Origin: Telopea speciosissima
Lineage: Eukaryota > Streptophyta > Magnoliopsida > Proteales > Proteaceae
Length of the DNA stretch: 64,000 nucleotides
Assembly (NCBI RefSeq): GCF_018873765.1
Contig: NC_057916.1
Coordinates: 25,715,001-25,779,000 of the forward strand
Direction of reading: 5' to 3'
The position numbers were made by a program, and so were the translations under genes. Shown here piece after piece: positions 12,768 to 25,384 of the stretch; the first letter of the stretch is position 1, and each line of letters begins with the position of its first letter. Under the pieces are notes generated by a model. It saw only the letters and a list, made by a program, of their open reading frames with translations. It did not search any database and was not told where the DNA came from.

Positions 12768-15700
12768 TTAGTTAATCCGAGGTTTGTTCATGTTCCATGC
12801 GCTCAGCTTCAAGATTGTTACAGCTTCAGTCCCATTGTTGAAGGCAAACAAGTGTGCATCCTCATTTGTTGCTAGAGTTGGATAAACTCGAGATGTAATG
12901 CATGTCTTCCCTCCGGCGCCAAAACTTTCTACGGCAGAATGATCAATCTGGGTATAGAAATACAATTCATTGTTATCCACAGAAACAACGAAAAAGAAAA
13001 ATGATATTACAGAGAGACCAATAATGCCCATAACATCATAATTTGTAGCCATACCAAGCTCCTTAGAGATATCACCCCGTCAGTCAAATCCAAATCCACA
13101 AAACCTCCAAAGGATGGTTTATAAACCTCCGGCCTAAGTGATGACCTGTTTTTCTCATAGAAAGAGAATCCAAAACCAAAGGAAATCAATAGGAAAGTTA
13201 TACTATACTAATTTTTGAAGAAAATGGATCATATGTGCAGAGTGACAGAAAAACCTGCTTTGGTCAGAGCACATAAGCACCACATGCTTCTTGTATATGC
13301 CTCTGAAAACTCTGAAGAAAACTGATGTGTACTCCTCTAGATTTTTGGAAGCCAATGTTAGAAGCCCAAAAGGTCCAATCCCACCTTGAACACTAGCTCC
13401 CATTTGGCCACAGAGCTGTTGGGGATCTACCCAACTAGGATCAAAGGCCTGAGCCTTGTGTAAATTAGGTATGAGGAAGGTAACCTCAACATCAGCCTGT
13501 GAAGAACATGGTGACACACCAAAAGAGTAAGAGAAGCTTAAGTTAATGGCAAGTATAGGAAGAAGCTAACAAAAGAAACAAACCTGTGCTGCTGTGATTG
13601 GTCGAACTTCGACAAGGCCTCCCTTTGCAAGAACTACACTTCTCAAATGAACATCTGATCCTCGCAGAGAATTGATTTCCTTGATCGGCCATTGCAACAA
13701 TTGTTTACCAGATTTATCAAGCCACACTTTCCTTGGAATTGTCTGTAGAAGAAGATAATATTTTGTTCAATAACAATCAGCTCCTAGCCATCTCATCGAG
13801 TAATGGAGTGATTCTTATAAAAGTATAAACTAAAGTCATCAGAATCTAAGGCTGTGCTTGTTATGCATTCTCAGAACAGATTCTAGGTACAGAATGCATT
13901 CTGAAGTGAGGAAATAGAGATGAATCGGGTTTCAATTCTTAGAATTCATAACAAAAACAGGTTAAGTGCTAAAAATTTCTACCTGAATACCAGCCCATCC
14001 TTTGGAAACATCATTGTCCGCGGTATCGGATTCATTTGCCCATCCCCACAAGATTCTTCTGCTCTTGCCATAATCAAAGAAAGTCTTTGATGCATAGAAA
14101 TTGCCATAATCATATCTCAGCCCCATTCCATTATCAACAGATGTGATATCAGGCACATACCGGTTTTGATCCTCGAAATATCTGCCCACTGTGTAGTACT
14201 CATACCTGGTTAAATCAAGGCTCACCTTCAATACAAATTTCACACCATAATCATTCACAGATGTCTCCAACCCAAACTCTCCTTCCAAAGCAACTGGATA
14301 GAAATCTGGACATTCCCACATACCAGTTCCAGCTGCTGAGTGCAAAGGGTGCTGCACCTTCCACCAATACTTAAAGTCTTTACTCTTATACAACAGAACC
14401 ATTCCCCTGTGTTTTCTCCTTGTGCCTACCAAGAACCTCCAATGTCCATCTTGGCCTAACCATGCCGTTGTCGGGTCACGAAACTGGCTCGCATTAATGC
14501 CATTGTCGGCCACAATCACTGGGTTGTAATCAGGCTTTACCCACTCCCTAAGGAATGGATCAGAGAGGTTCTTTGGAAATGCGATGTTCTGGACCTGCCT
14601 GTTTTGGCCATCAACTCCAGTGTAGACGATGACAGGTTTGTTTCCAGGGAGGATTGTTGCTGATCCTGACCAGGTTCCATTCACATCAAATGGCTTGGAA
14701 GGGTAAATGGCTGGGTCAAGTGGGGTCCAGTTGATCATATCAGTTGATATGGAATGGGCCCATACAATGTTGCCCCAGGTAGAGCCGTAGGGGTTGTACT
14801 GATAGAACAGATGGTAGATGCCATTGTAATACATAGGTGCTGTTGCAAAGAGGAGAAAACAAAAACATTGATCATCAAGACCCAGAACTAAGAACACAAG
14901 TATTTATTAAAAACAAAGCATGGAAGAAAACTGACTTCATCGGTTGAAAGCCTTACCATTTGGGTCTGACAGTTTTGTGTTTTTCCGCGAAGTGTTCGTT
15001 CAGCAGACACAAAACAGAGGAACAGGCGTTAGAAATTGCAGTGGAAGGAAGATACAAAGACAAAACTAAGCAGGTAAAAGGTATCAGGGAAGCATTGCTT
15101 ATTTTGTATGAGATATTAGAGTGGAGCTTGGGCTGAGCTTGTTAAAATGAAAAAGGTAACAGGCTAGGCTCTCACTGAATTCCAGTGAATTTTCTACTTT
15201 TGGCCTCTGGCAGTGTTCATAAAACAACAATTTGTAGTTTTAGTTCTAAAAAACAAGGTTGGCAAAATACTAAATATGAAAAAAAAAAAATTCATATGAA
15301 TATATAATTACTAAATATGCTAATAATTTAAATAAATTACACATTCATCGAAATAAAATTATTTATTTTTATTAAAAAAAGCAACAAAAACCATAAGAAT
15401 GTAGAATGAAACAAATACAACAAACTTTGACACAGGTCGAATTTCAACTTTGAGAAAGCTAAAATAAAGTTAAAAGATAGGGTTTGTTGGTTTATCCGTA
15501 GAATACTAATATTCCAATTAGGGGTGTCAAAATTGATCAGGAACGAACCGAATCAATGTCTTATTGAACAAGTTGAAACCAAGCCAATCCACACCAAAAA
15601 ATCGGAAGAACCTAAAACCCAAAACCGGCTCAAAAACCTAGACTGAAATTGAAATCAAACTGATCTACCCCAATAAGAAACTGATAAGCGATAACAACTC

Positions 15701-17951
15701 GAAACTAATTTAAAAAATAAAAATTAAATTGATCTACCTGATAAAAAAACTGATAACAACTCAAAAATCGAAACCTATTAAAAAAAATCAGTTTTTCATA
15801 ACTTTTATATAAATATGTATGTTAAACTGAACCCAAATCAGACTGAAACCAAAATCGACCCCAATAACAATCCCATACAAGGAAAGGATACAAACAAAGC
15901 TGAAACCGAAGCTAAGCCGAATTTTCCTTACTGATTTGGCTTTGGATTCACCATTTCTACACCAAAATAGACTCAACCCGAACCTAAAAAGGGCCCAAAC
16001 ATCCCTGTCTCCAACAGGAATGCAGTTCTCCAAACTTGTACGGTGCACGCATTTGTAAACTGAGTGAGGCAAACTAGCTAAAGGTAAAAACAGAAGGGAA
16101 TATTGAGAACAAGCCAAATACAGCATTATAGCTCATAGATAGGGATTGGTTCGTTTCAGATGTAAAGTTATATTTGTGGATAAGATCAAAGAAAAGGGTT
16201 TTACTTCTTCACCAAAAAAACAGAAAAGGGTTTTACTGACGGAGGTCACGGAATGCCTTCCATCGCAACACAGGGATCATCGACGGAAATCACGGAATGC
16301 CTTCGAAACAAAAAGACAGTGCCATTGAGGTCTATGATTCTGGATAATCATACACCAAATCCTTTTCCTTTCTCTTTCTCTTTCTCATTCTCAATCTCTC
16401 TTTTTTTTTTTTTTTTGGTAAAACATTACCAATCTCTCTCTCTCTCTCTCGTATATGAGATTATGGATCTAATTCCTAATGCTAAATTAGCACTAAATGG
16501 TAGCCCCGTTGGTAACAGACCCAATTCAGATCTTGATTCCATGTTTTTAAAACTCTAGTATGGGGCCACCCACATAAAATCCCATGCTTGATGGTACACT
16601 CACTCCCTGTCTATGTGGGTCGCAAAGTTTTACATTACATGGGTGGGTATCTCCATCAGATTTGTCTGGTCTAATCAAATGAAAAGTAAAAATAATATTT
16701 AAAGAGTTGTTTGGACTTTGGAATGTCAAAATAGAAATTAAAAATGATTGTATAATTCAAAAACATTCTCTGAAGCATATCTGAAATCTATTTAAAATCA
16801 GCAAACAGGTGTTAGAATGAGCAGAATAATAATCTTAACCCCCAAGCAAGCAAGCAAGCAAACAAACAAGCAAACAAGTCCTAATTCCAGATAACACAAG
16901 AAAAAAGGATGAGCTTTTATCATGACCATAAGATACATATGCTTTGACTCCTAGGTTTTCAATTGAGAAATCATGACCCCCTCCTGGAGCTGGGGGAGAA
17001 GAATCCCGCCGATATGCTTCAGTGGTGGTTGGGGTTGGTGGCGGCGCTGGAGGTTGGGCGGCGGTACACATCACAAGGACGGCGCCCACGCATCGGATGC
17101 GCGCCGGAGAGGATCAGATCTGAATCCCTCACTTATTGTCTAGTCCCTAAAACAGTCCAACTGAACCCCCAGGAAGCTCTCTGTACTCTTTGTTTGTATT
17201 TAGAGAATAATATCAGATGGATGCATCAGCAAAGTTGCGGGACTCCAAAACTGTAAACAATGCGGCCCCACCAAACACTGGTAGGGCTCAAGCCCCGTCA
17301 TCATCAACAACAACACATCGACAAAAAAAACAGGACAAAAACAAAGGAGAGTCTGATCACCCCATGCACACCCCAGTGCCAGTTAGTGCTTCCCTCTCCA
17401 CCCTTGTCTAACATACGCCCAGAAACTGACACTTTCCCCTACTCTAATGGATTAATCTAATCCCCCCAAGCCCCAAATTAACCCTTCCCCTTAAAAAAAA
17501 CATCTAATCCTCCAAGGTAATAGCAGTCTTCTTTATTCTTCCACCCCTCCCCCAAACACCACTCTAAATCAAAAACGAGTCCTTCGGGGCTAATGGAGAA
17601 GATCCTAACCCACTTGCCCAGTTGCAGAAGAATAAAAGGATACCAAGAATAAGAAGAAGAGACAGAGATATAGATAGATCACAAAAATAGATTTTTAAGT
17701 TTGATGAAGAAGGAGATCAAGAAGAAAGAATAAAAAAAAAAAAAAAAAAGGTTAAACGTAGTACCGTTAATCCAGTTCTTTGGAGGTTGAAAGTGAAAAG
17801 CGGTTCTATGGAGTGACTTGACCTTTGAGGCCTGGAGAGACTGCCACTCCGGAAATACTTTGTGAGATGCTTCCACACACATATTATGATCACCATTATC
17901 CAGTAACAACCATGAGAACACCACAACCCAAACGTATTTCAGAATCGCCAT
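12768..17951 (-). CDS. Cell-wall invertase A (acid beta-fructofuranosidase, GH32), complete
   Basis: Seven exons on minus join in frame: 17951-17765, 14965-14957, 14839-13983, 13742-13584, 13496-13255, 13145-13055 and 12947-12768. The protein is 574 aa. It starts with a hydrophobic signal peptide ([17 protein letters not shown]). The sucrose-box NDPN is split over exon 1, the 9-nt exon 2 and exon 3; its Asp is the family nucleophile. FRDPTTAW holds the transition-state Asp, and WECPDFYP holds the acid/base Glu. Pro in WECPD is the mark of apoplastic rather than vacuolar invertases. There is no long N-terminal propeptide with a membrane anchor, which also argues for cell-wall type. The segment [10 protein letters not shown] keeps Asp and a basic residue in the D-x-x-K/R position linked to sucrose binding, so invertase is likelier than fructan exohydrolase. 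The enzyme would split sucrose into glucose and fructose in the wall. Intron 1 is 2.8 kb. All boundaries are GT-AG. Confidence 0.95.
14957..14965 (-). other. 9-nt mini-exon of invertase A
   Basis: On minus this reads ACCCAAATG, between TGTCAG and GTAAGG. With the last base of exon 1 and the first bases of exon 3 it encodes the D-P-N core of the sucrose box. This tiny exon is a known hallmark of plant acid invertase genes and is conserved in gene B. Confidence 0.95.
15510..15945. mobile_element. Insertion in intron 1 of invertase A, absent from B
   Basis: The intron sequence of A and B aligns up to about 15515 (39645 in B) and again from about 15940. Between these points A has some 430 bp not found in B. 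It begins with GGGGTGTCAAAATTG and is rich in AAACCGA-type motifs, as in common plant MITE-like elements. B has its own short AT repeat at this point. Ends and target duplication are not resolved. Confidence 0.45.
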
Positions 17952-18072
17952 TCTTTTTGATCTACAAAAGAAGGAATTAGTAGTAGTGGAGATGAATGGA
18001 TGAATGAAATAGGAGATCGAGCAAAACAACGACTACACCGATGAACTTATCAGGGCAATTAAGAGCACGAAT

Positions 18073-18079
18073 TATATAG
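18073..18079 (-). promoter_or_regulatory. Candidate TATA box of invertase A
   Basis: On minus the sequence TCTATATAAT lies about 120 bp before the start codon and is preserved in gene B (near 41820, as CTATATAAC). Further upstream, 18140-18180 is GA/CT-rich. The position fits a plant core promoter, but this rests on sequence match and conservation alone. Confidence 0.4.
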
Positions 18080-19112
18080 AAAACTTACTTATGACTTATG
18101 ATTTATGATTAATGATTAATGAAGGGAGACAGAAAGGAACTGACAGAGAGAGCGAGAGAGAGTGAGAGTGAGAGAAACAACACACATACACTCAGAATGT
18201 GAGAAGGAAACGTGATAAGAGGAAGAGGTTAAATAAGGGCACTGACTAGTTATTTTAGGTAGGGGGTGACTGGGTTATGGATAACTCTCTCATTAAATTT
18301 CCTTTTTTAGGGGAAATCGAGAATCCTATTCCTGCGGAAATTCAAAGTCTACTCTCACTCTCTCTCCCAGTAAAATTCAAACTCTCTCTAGTTCTACTGT
18401 TATATTAATGAGGTGAGGTGTAATGACGGCCTTACCCCCATTTGGGTAAGGGTAAAGCGATCATTATGCTGCGCCTCATTAGTGCACCGCTCTAACCGTT
18501 ACGGGCAGGCAGGCCGTAGACGATCTGGATACAAAGTTTGGCTATGGACCTACTAAGGTAGTCCATCTGGAAGATCAGACCCATCCAGTGAAGTGAACGG
18601 AATCTGGATCAATGGGGGATGATGGGTCCACCCTCCACCCAAATTGCCTAAACCAGTAAAACTACTAAACACGTATTTATTCTGATTTTAAAAGCTTACC
18701 ATTTAATGTTGTTCTTCCCAAATAAGTCGCCCATTTGTTGGATGAGCCAATTCAAGATTTCTACGAGATAGGCTCCGTCTGTTTCGGTATAAAATTTTTA
18801 CCACTTTGAAAAATTTTACATGTTGAAAAGTTTTTCTACGGTTATTTTTCAATGAAAATAAAAATTGAAAAAACTTTTTATCATATAAAATTTTTTGAAA
18901 GTACAAATTTTCAAGTAAAATTTTATGATCAAACATATGAACCGTAATGGAAACCAACCGCCATATTATTCACATTTGTTTCGATACCACCAAACCTTGC
19001 CTCTGCAGTCTAAAGTCTAAACCTCTCTCTATAAGGCCAATCACCAACTGTATTCACTAGTTTGATGGATTACCTATTTACCTGAGGGTAAAAATACTAA
19101 AAAAAAAAAAAA

Positions 19113-19231
19113 AGAGAGGGTTGGGCATGCCACCAACTTTCGGTAAGTTAGCGATATACACCAATCATAAGGCAAGATATAGGAGGTCAAGGGGGTCTTT
19201 TCCAAAGGGGGAGAGATAGGATGACACATGC
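19113..19231. repeat. Dispersed repeat R1, copy 2
   Basis: Matches 2723-2848 in the same orientation, including GTAAGTTAGCGATATACACC, CAATCATAAGG and the GGATGACACATGCT end. It is followed by an A-rich run. See copy 1. Confidence 0.6.
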
Positions 19232-20304
19232 TGATCATCTTGACAACGTTTCCAATCTTTTTTCAAAAAAAAAAAAAAAAAAAAATCTTAATTTTATTTT
19301 TGGGAGAAAGAATGCTACATGGTCACATGCGGCACGCAACCCTGGTGCCTAGACACAGGACCGCACGAAATGACCGTCACAGCCCATGGAAAAGTGGAAA
19401 TCCTTGAGGTTGCAGCAGTCATTTCGCCCAGCTTTGTGTCCAAGCACAAGGGCATTGCACCACAAATATTCTTGTCCTTTTACATTTTCATCCTTTTAGT
19501 TTGACATATATATATTTTTTCTCTTTCAAAAAGAATAAATCTTGTTATTTCACATAAATACTGCATTAAATAACTTTTGGGAATAAGACAAATAGACAAT
19601 AGGCAATTAATATGATAATGTTCTTTGAACGATTGGGGTAGGGTACGTTGACACTTTTGTGTCTTTCTCTCTCCTCACATAAAACAACTTCGCTACCCAC
19701 TAATGTATGACACCATTTTATCACACCTCATAGGTGAGCTGTTCTATACCACTTGTTTTGAAGATCCTCTCTCATATATAACGAAAACAAGTGTATTCAA
19801 CTCCAAATAATAATAATAATAGTAATACATGTCGGTTGAATTCCAAGTTAAAGGGCTACATGTCGCTCATATTTATTGGCATCTTCCATGGCCAACCAAT
19901 GGGTGGATGGGATAGAACGTTTCTCAATTCGTATTTAGGGGGCCCACATGATCAAGACTCAGGGAGGAGAGATAGTATGAGATGGCGTGAACTATAAATG
20001 GTGTGTATATCATTTTCCCATTGATAATTTAACAGTTCTAAAAGTAAAAATTACCCATTAATCTTTTCCAACTTTTTATAATAAGCAAAATTTTTAAAAT
20101 TCGAATAGTAAGAATGATAAAATTAGTTCTGACACGGAAAAAAATATGCACTTTTGGAAGAAAATTTTCATCAGTATTTTTTGCCATTTATATAAGGAAG
20201 TGTTTGGTTCGGTTATTTTGAAGAATTAGATTCTAATTCTGGATCACGTTTTCTAAAATTAGGTTCTGTGGATTCGTAACTTTGAAATTAACTGTTTGGT
20301 TACC

Positions 20305-20500
20305 CTGATTCTTTGTGTTGAATCTTTTTGAAAGACTGTTTGGTTACCCTGAGTCTGTTAGGTGGATTCATCTAAATCTATATGAATAACTGTGTGGTTA
20401 CCCTGAGTCTGTGAGTTAGATTTACCCTAAATCTATCTAAATACTGTTTGGTTACCCTGAGTCTTGTAGTTAGATTCATCCTAAATCTAGCATGTGTATA
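20305..20500. repeat. 54-bp tandem repeat
   Basis: About four units of close to 54 bp (the first shorter, about 44). Each starts ACTGTTTGGTTACCCTGAGT and continues with a TTAGATTCATCCTAAATCTA-like half. No coding capacity. It lies just inside a segment starting GTGTTTGGTTCGG, so it may be part of a larger non-autonomous element. Confidence 0.7.
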
Positions 20501-21046
20501 GTTGATCATGTGAAAAGGATATTGGCCAAATTATTAATTCTTAAGTAATAAAAAAAAGAGACAAATCTCCATCTCCTGGTGGTGTCAGTTATTTGTGGTT
20601 AAAACTTGGCATGTCTGAAATGCATCTTAATGCCATTTAGTTGGGCAAACCTCCCCTCCTTTTTAGTAAATAAAAAAAATAGACAAATCTCCATCTCCTG
20701 GTGATGTCAATTACTCATGCTTAGGTGCTAAATTCAAATCTCTCTGTTGCTCACTTTCTAGCTAATAAAGCTTCAAAGTTAAAACATAAAAAATGTGAAA
20801 TGCAAGTCACTATAAACGCCCCAAATGCCATATTTAACGATGGAGAGAAGGTAGGACAAGACAACTTTAATACCAAGAATCCATTTGGAGATAGTAGCAA
20901 TCAGAGCCCATTATTCTTATGTTCTCAAAGAGGACATTGTAGAAGTAATAGAGATGGGCTACTCCTCTTTCAATCACAAAGTAACAGAATTAAATCTCAG
21001 ACAACTCTTCCTAGAATTTAAAGAAAGTTGCCATTGCAGGCTCTGA

Positions 21047-21355
21047 TGTGGACTATGCCCATGCTGTTGGTGCATGAGTTTTCTATTTTCTGTTCATAGA
21101 TTTCTGTTATGTTGATGCCATCTTGGATAGCACATGGCATGTTAAAAAAGTACTTACAAGAGATGGAACCCAATTACCAGGAATGTGAAACGATTCCAAA
21201 CTTGTTATCATATCACAGCTCTAACAAATGAGGAAAAAAAACGGGGGACTATGCCCATGCTGTTGGTGCATGAATTTCTGCAATATATTGTTGTTTTCTA
21301 TTTTCTATTCATAGATTTCTGTTATGTTGATGCCATCTTGGATAGCACATGACAT
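21047..21355. repeat. Direct duplication interrupted by the copia relic
   Basis: The sequence beginning GGACTATGCCCATGCTGTTGG occurs at 21047 and again at 21246. The first copy runs whole to about 21240. The second runs to 21355, is interrupted by the LTR element, and resumes at 23239-23340 (GTTAAGAAAGTACTTACAAG, AACAAATGAGGAAAAAAA). The copies are about 200 bp, adjacent and in direct orientation. The uninterrupted copy shows what the insertion site looked like before the element arrived. Confidence 0.75.
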
Positions 21356-21359
21356 GTTA

Positions 21360-21608
21360 ATAGAGTGAATGATATCCTTAGATTTGTGAATAATCCCAAT
21401 GGGATATATATATATACAAGATTTACATTGTGAAAGTCTAGATCTCCATGAAAAGGAAACCCAATATTGGGTGATACAAAATAATACACAATATTCAGCC
21501 ATAATTGATTAGGGTAGACTTGCCATAGTTGAACGGATCCATATCACATGTATATCACATGTGATGATAATCTGAGAAAGGAAGGTAGGTGAACTTTCTC
21601 TCATTACA
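21360..21608 (-). repeat. 3' LTR of the copia relic
   Basis: A 249-bp terminal repeat, highly similar to 22988-23238, differing mainly in a TA-dinucleotide tract and scattered substitutions. It includes CCCAATATTGGGTG and paired CACATGTGATG motifs. Confidence 0.92.
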
Positions 21609-22987
21609 CCCCCTCAAGGTGGAAAATCGGGCAACCGAATCTTCAGCTTGTCACGTAGAGTTTGGAACTGGGTATGCGCCAATGGTTTAGTCAGTGTGTC
21701 TGCGATTTGATCCTGAGAAGAAATGAACTGAACCTGTAAGTGCTTCTTGGCAACTCGGTCTCGGACAAAGTGAAAATCAACTTCAACGTGCTTCGTACGA
21801 GCATGAAATACCGGGTTTACGGACAAGTATGTGGCACCAAGATTGTCACACCAGGGCCATGAAGAGGGTACCCAAGTTCAGCAAGTAATGACTCCAGCCA
21901 TATCAGTTCTGCCGAGGCATCGGCTAGAGCTTTGTACTCGGCCTCCGTAGAGGAACGTGTCACTGTACGCTGCTTGCGAGACACCCAAGAAACAAGATTG
22001 GGTCCAAGGAAAATAGCAAAGCCGCCGGTTGATTTTTGATCTGACCCATAACCCACCCAAAATGCCTGTAGAGACCGAGATGAGGAGCGGTCAATCAGTA
22101 AACCTGCCGTTTGGGTGCTTTTCAAGTAACGAAGGATGCGCTTTACCAGCTGCCAGTGTTCTTCTATTGGAGCGTGCATGAACTGACACACACGATTAAC
22201 AGCAAAGGAGGAATCCGGCCTTGTGAGAGTTACATATTGTAGGGCACCCACTGTCGATCTATACTTGGTGGGGTCAGGCATTGACACCCCCCCTGAATCA
22301 GAGAACTTTGTAGTTGTGGCCATTGGAGTCTTTACTGGCTTGCAATCCACCATTCCTGTGCGTGTCAATAAGTCAAAAATGTATCTTGATTGGGTTAGGA
22401 GCAGCCCTTTAGCAGTTCGATTGACCTCAATACCTAAGAAGAAATGTAAATCTCCAAGATCCTTGATGGAGAACTCCTGAGAAAGGCGGTGTAATAGAGT
22501 AGATCCCATGGATGGGTCACTGCCAGTAACTATAATGTCATCCACATACATAAGAATGTAGCAGGTATGGCCAGCCAACTAACGGATAAATAGTGAGGTG
22601 TTAGTCTTTGAACCAGTGAAGCCCAGGCTAAGAAAAAATTCTGACAGTCGATGGAACCATGCACGGGGTGCTTGCTTGAGGCCATATAATGACTGATGTA
22701 GACGGCAGACATGATTTGGATAGTTAGGATTAGTGAACCCTTGGGGTTGGGCCATGTAGACTTCTTCATCCAACGTATCATGGAGGAACGCATTTTGTAC
22801 ATTCAATTGACGAATGGGCCAGCCGTTGGATACTGCAATGGATAGAACACACCAAATGGTGGTGGGTTTGACAACTGGACTGAAAGTTTCACCATAGTCC
22901 AAGCCATGCTGTTGATGAAAACCTTTCGCAACTAAACGCGCCTTATAGCGCTCAAGAGACCTGTCAGTCTTGCACTCTAATACCATA

Positions 22988-23238
22988 ATAGAGTGAATGA
23001 TATCCTTAGATTAGTGAATAATCCCAATGGGATATATATATATATACAAGATTTACATTGTGAGATTCTAAATCTCCATGAAAAGGAAACCCAATATTGG
23101 GTGATACAAAATAATACACAATATTCAGCCATAACCGATTAGGGTAGACTTGCCATAGTTGGACAGATCCATATCACAAGTATATCACATGTGATGATAA
23201 TCCGAGAAAGGAAGGTAGGTGATCTTTCTCTCATTACA
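22988..23238 (-). repeat. 5' LTR of the copia relic
   Basis: A 251-bp terminal repeat on the right side of the element. On minus it is followed directly by the primer-binding-type motif. The right border is fixed by the TGTTA target duplication. Confidence 0.92.
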
Positions 23239-23243
23239 TGTTA

Positions 23244-25180
23244 AGAAAGTACTTACAAGAGATGGAGCCGAATTGCTAGGAATGTGAAAGGATTCCAAAC
23301 TTGTTATCACATCACAACTCTAACAAATGAGGAAAAAAATGGGAAAAAAGAAGAAGGAATAAAGATAATATGTCAGCCTTTGGCCCTGGCTCCATAGTAC
23401 AAAATCCATTCACAACAACTCTTTCCATTACTTTCTGGAAGTGTTTGGAGACAAGTTTCACATCATACAGGTAAAATCCCTGTGATACTGGCCAGCAACA
23501 TGATAAGTGCAGCACAATTTGAAACTTTGTATCCTTTGCCATCTCTTTATCTGTTTTACTTGTGTCTGTTTATTTTTTTTTTTTTCTTTTTCCTGATGAT
23601 AGGAACTAATCCTCCATTAATAGATAGAGAGAAGAAGAATTTAGCGAACACGTAATCCCTATCCGTAACTGAATGGATCAGAACACCATACATACATTGA
23701 GAACTTGTAGTCCCAAATCCAAAATATGAACTCAAAAGCCTTCTAAGAAGCACAGTTGAGAAGATAGCATGCGTCATTTTATCGTTACTGCATGGCTTGT
23801 AAATTCGCTGACCCTTGTAGAAACTTTTGGATTACGGATTCTCTAATTACCTTCATAATGAATTTTTAGGATAAACTCAGATATATATCTAGCTCAAGTT
23901 CTTAAACCAGTAGTAACACTTCAAACATCCCCATAACTTTGAAAACATCCCCACAAGCTTCTATCAGATCACCCAAGTATAAATGTATAATTACTGATTA
24001 CTTAACCTCTAATCAGTGCACTTGCTTACAGTAGATGACAATGGAACACCCAAGCAAGCTCTCTAGCAACCAATACACTTCCTGTAAGTAGAAGAAGAAT
24101 CCATTCTGTGGATTCGTGGCTTTGAACTTCAATATTGGTTATTAAAACATAAATACTTCTTCATCAATAGACAATGAGGGCAATTTGACTCATTATAGCT
24201 TAATAAGAACTATAATGAAATTGGCACTGGATCATTTACGTACAGGTTGTACAAGTATACAATTCCCACCCCCTCCCCCTCCCCCTCTTTTTCTCTTGGG
24301 TGGGTGGAGTTGGTGGATAGGGAAGGCAGGAGTTGGAGAACTAAATTTTCCATATAGATGACAACACAGTTGGTTTTTCATAAGAAGACAACATTGCACA
24401 TTATAGAAGCTCTAGGTGATTACAAGAGGGGAGAGGCCGGAGGAAGAAATCTAGACACATCAATAGCCTGCAAAGAATGTTTTGAAACATGAAAAAGCTA
24501 TGAAGGGCTGATCAACGATTCCATTACAAGCTCATGTCCTTGGGCAAGCTGAGTTCGAGAAAATACAGGCTGCATTACAAGCAGAAAAATGTGTAAGAAA
24601 CATGAATGTGAGTGCAGGTAGGTAGGAAAACCAACCAGGAACATAAACCGACACAAAGCCAACTAAATAGGTAATAAAACTTAACTGATTTTTTGGACCA
24701 AGGAATGGCGGATATATACAACACACACCCACATCCGATGTGGGATTAAACCCACACACCCAGTGCACACAGCGCAGATCTTTTTGATGAAAGTGTAATC
24801 ACACAAACCACACGTACATCAATCCCAAAATAGGGTGCAGATCTAATTATTTCTTTTTGACAAGCAAGTCCATCCAATATTCCTGATGTACGTGTATGAT
24901 GACAATAAGATTGTAATCTTGGGTGGGACCCATCACCAACCAGCGTTTTGAATCTATAGTTAAAACTGCAGGCCGGAGGGCCCCAATCCCTTGGGTCTGA
25001 TTGTGTTAATGCAACATTAACAATTAGAAAGAACATAATTCCAATAGCAGCTAGCAGATGGCATGACTCATGACAGACTTTCAAATAAGAAGTTTATAGA
25101 ACAAGGAACACCTTAGCAGGCATATGAGAGAGTATGATATAGATTATGGCCGGACCATTAATGCAAAATGAACTAGATTA
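23244..25180. other. Unit A-specific DNA, no gene supported
   Basis: The end of the interrupted duplication is followed by AT-rich DNA. An open frame on minus at 23542-23312 and another at 25084-24746 (starting MKVCHESCHLLAAIGIMFFL, with a hydrophobic start) have no recognisable family and no splice partners. C-rich simple sequence lies at 24270-24295. The piece CCGATGTGGGATTAAACCC near 24735 is a motif seen in many plant intergenic regions. Confidence 0.4.
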
Positions 25181-25303
25181 CGTTGCAGACATGAAAGCCA
25201 TTCCAAGGAACACAGCCTTACTTGACTGCTTGCTTCTTTCCCGCGTAATCAAATGCCAATGGCAGCATTTCATGCAAAGTGAGAAAAGCCATTACCCCGC
25301 CAA
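25181..25303 (-). pseudogene. ZIP-family zinc transporter (ZTP29/ZupT-like) C-terminal exon fragment
   Basis: On minus, a CAG acceptor (ending at 25304) is followed by codons for VGGVMAFLTLHEMLPLAFDY, then AGKKQAVK. This is the penultimate membrane helix and loop of a ZupT/ZTP29-type zinc transporter, with the H-E-x-L-P metal-site motif. The frame then breaks: four extra bases (TAAG) separate it from the expected continuation AVFLGMAFMSA. No other exon of the gene is visible and it is absent from unit B. It is best seen as a captured or degraded gene fragment. The family is recognised from memory of its conserved C-terminus. Confidence 0.6.
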
Positions 25304-25384
25304 CTGCATGGGAAACAAATAAATTTGTAAAGGAAAAGGAGAGTTGGTAACATATATTAGTTCTCGTTAATTTAATGACTTGAA

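Larger units (their letters stand above)
18730..21045. other. Unit A-specific intergenic DNA with repeat fragments
   Basis: No gene is supported. It holds an AT-rich element near 18775-18945 with AAAATTTT inverted motifs and ends like GTTTCGGT/CAAACAT, a second copy of repeat R1 (19113-19231), homopolymer runs, and a MITE-like GC-rich piece at about 19310-19465. A 98-codon open frame at 20725-21021 on + has no recognisable domain. A 45-bp motif (AGACAAATCTCCATCTCCTG and what follows) occurs twice, near 20561 and 20681. Confidence 0.4.
21360..23238 (-). mobile_element. Ty1-copia LTR retrotransposon relic
   Basis: A small element of 1,879 bp on minus, flanked by the 5-bp target duplication TGTTA (21355-21359 and 23239-23243). 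Its two LTRs are 21360-21608 and 22988-23238. On minus each starts TGTAATGAGAG. A primer-binding-type motif TGGTATTAGAG follows the 5' LTR, and a G-rich polypurine tract precedes the 3' LTR. The internal coding is recognisably copia pol: reverse transcriptase ([22 protein letters not shown]) and RNase H (STEAEYKALADASAEL). It is far shorter than a complete copia element and cannot be whole: much of gag-pol is missing and there are at least a couple of further breaks. The LTRs look about 95 percent alike by eye, so it is fairly young. Confidence 0.92.

Noticed and set aside
16963-17460. Overlapping open frames in intron 1 of invertase A
   Set aside because: They do not match the homologous intron of B in frame and show no domain; intron sequence.
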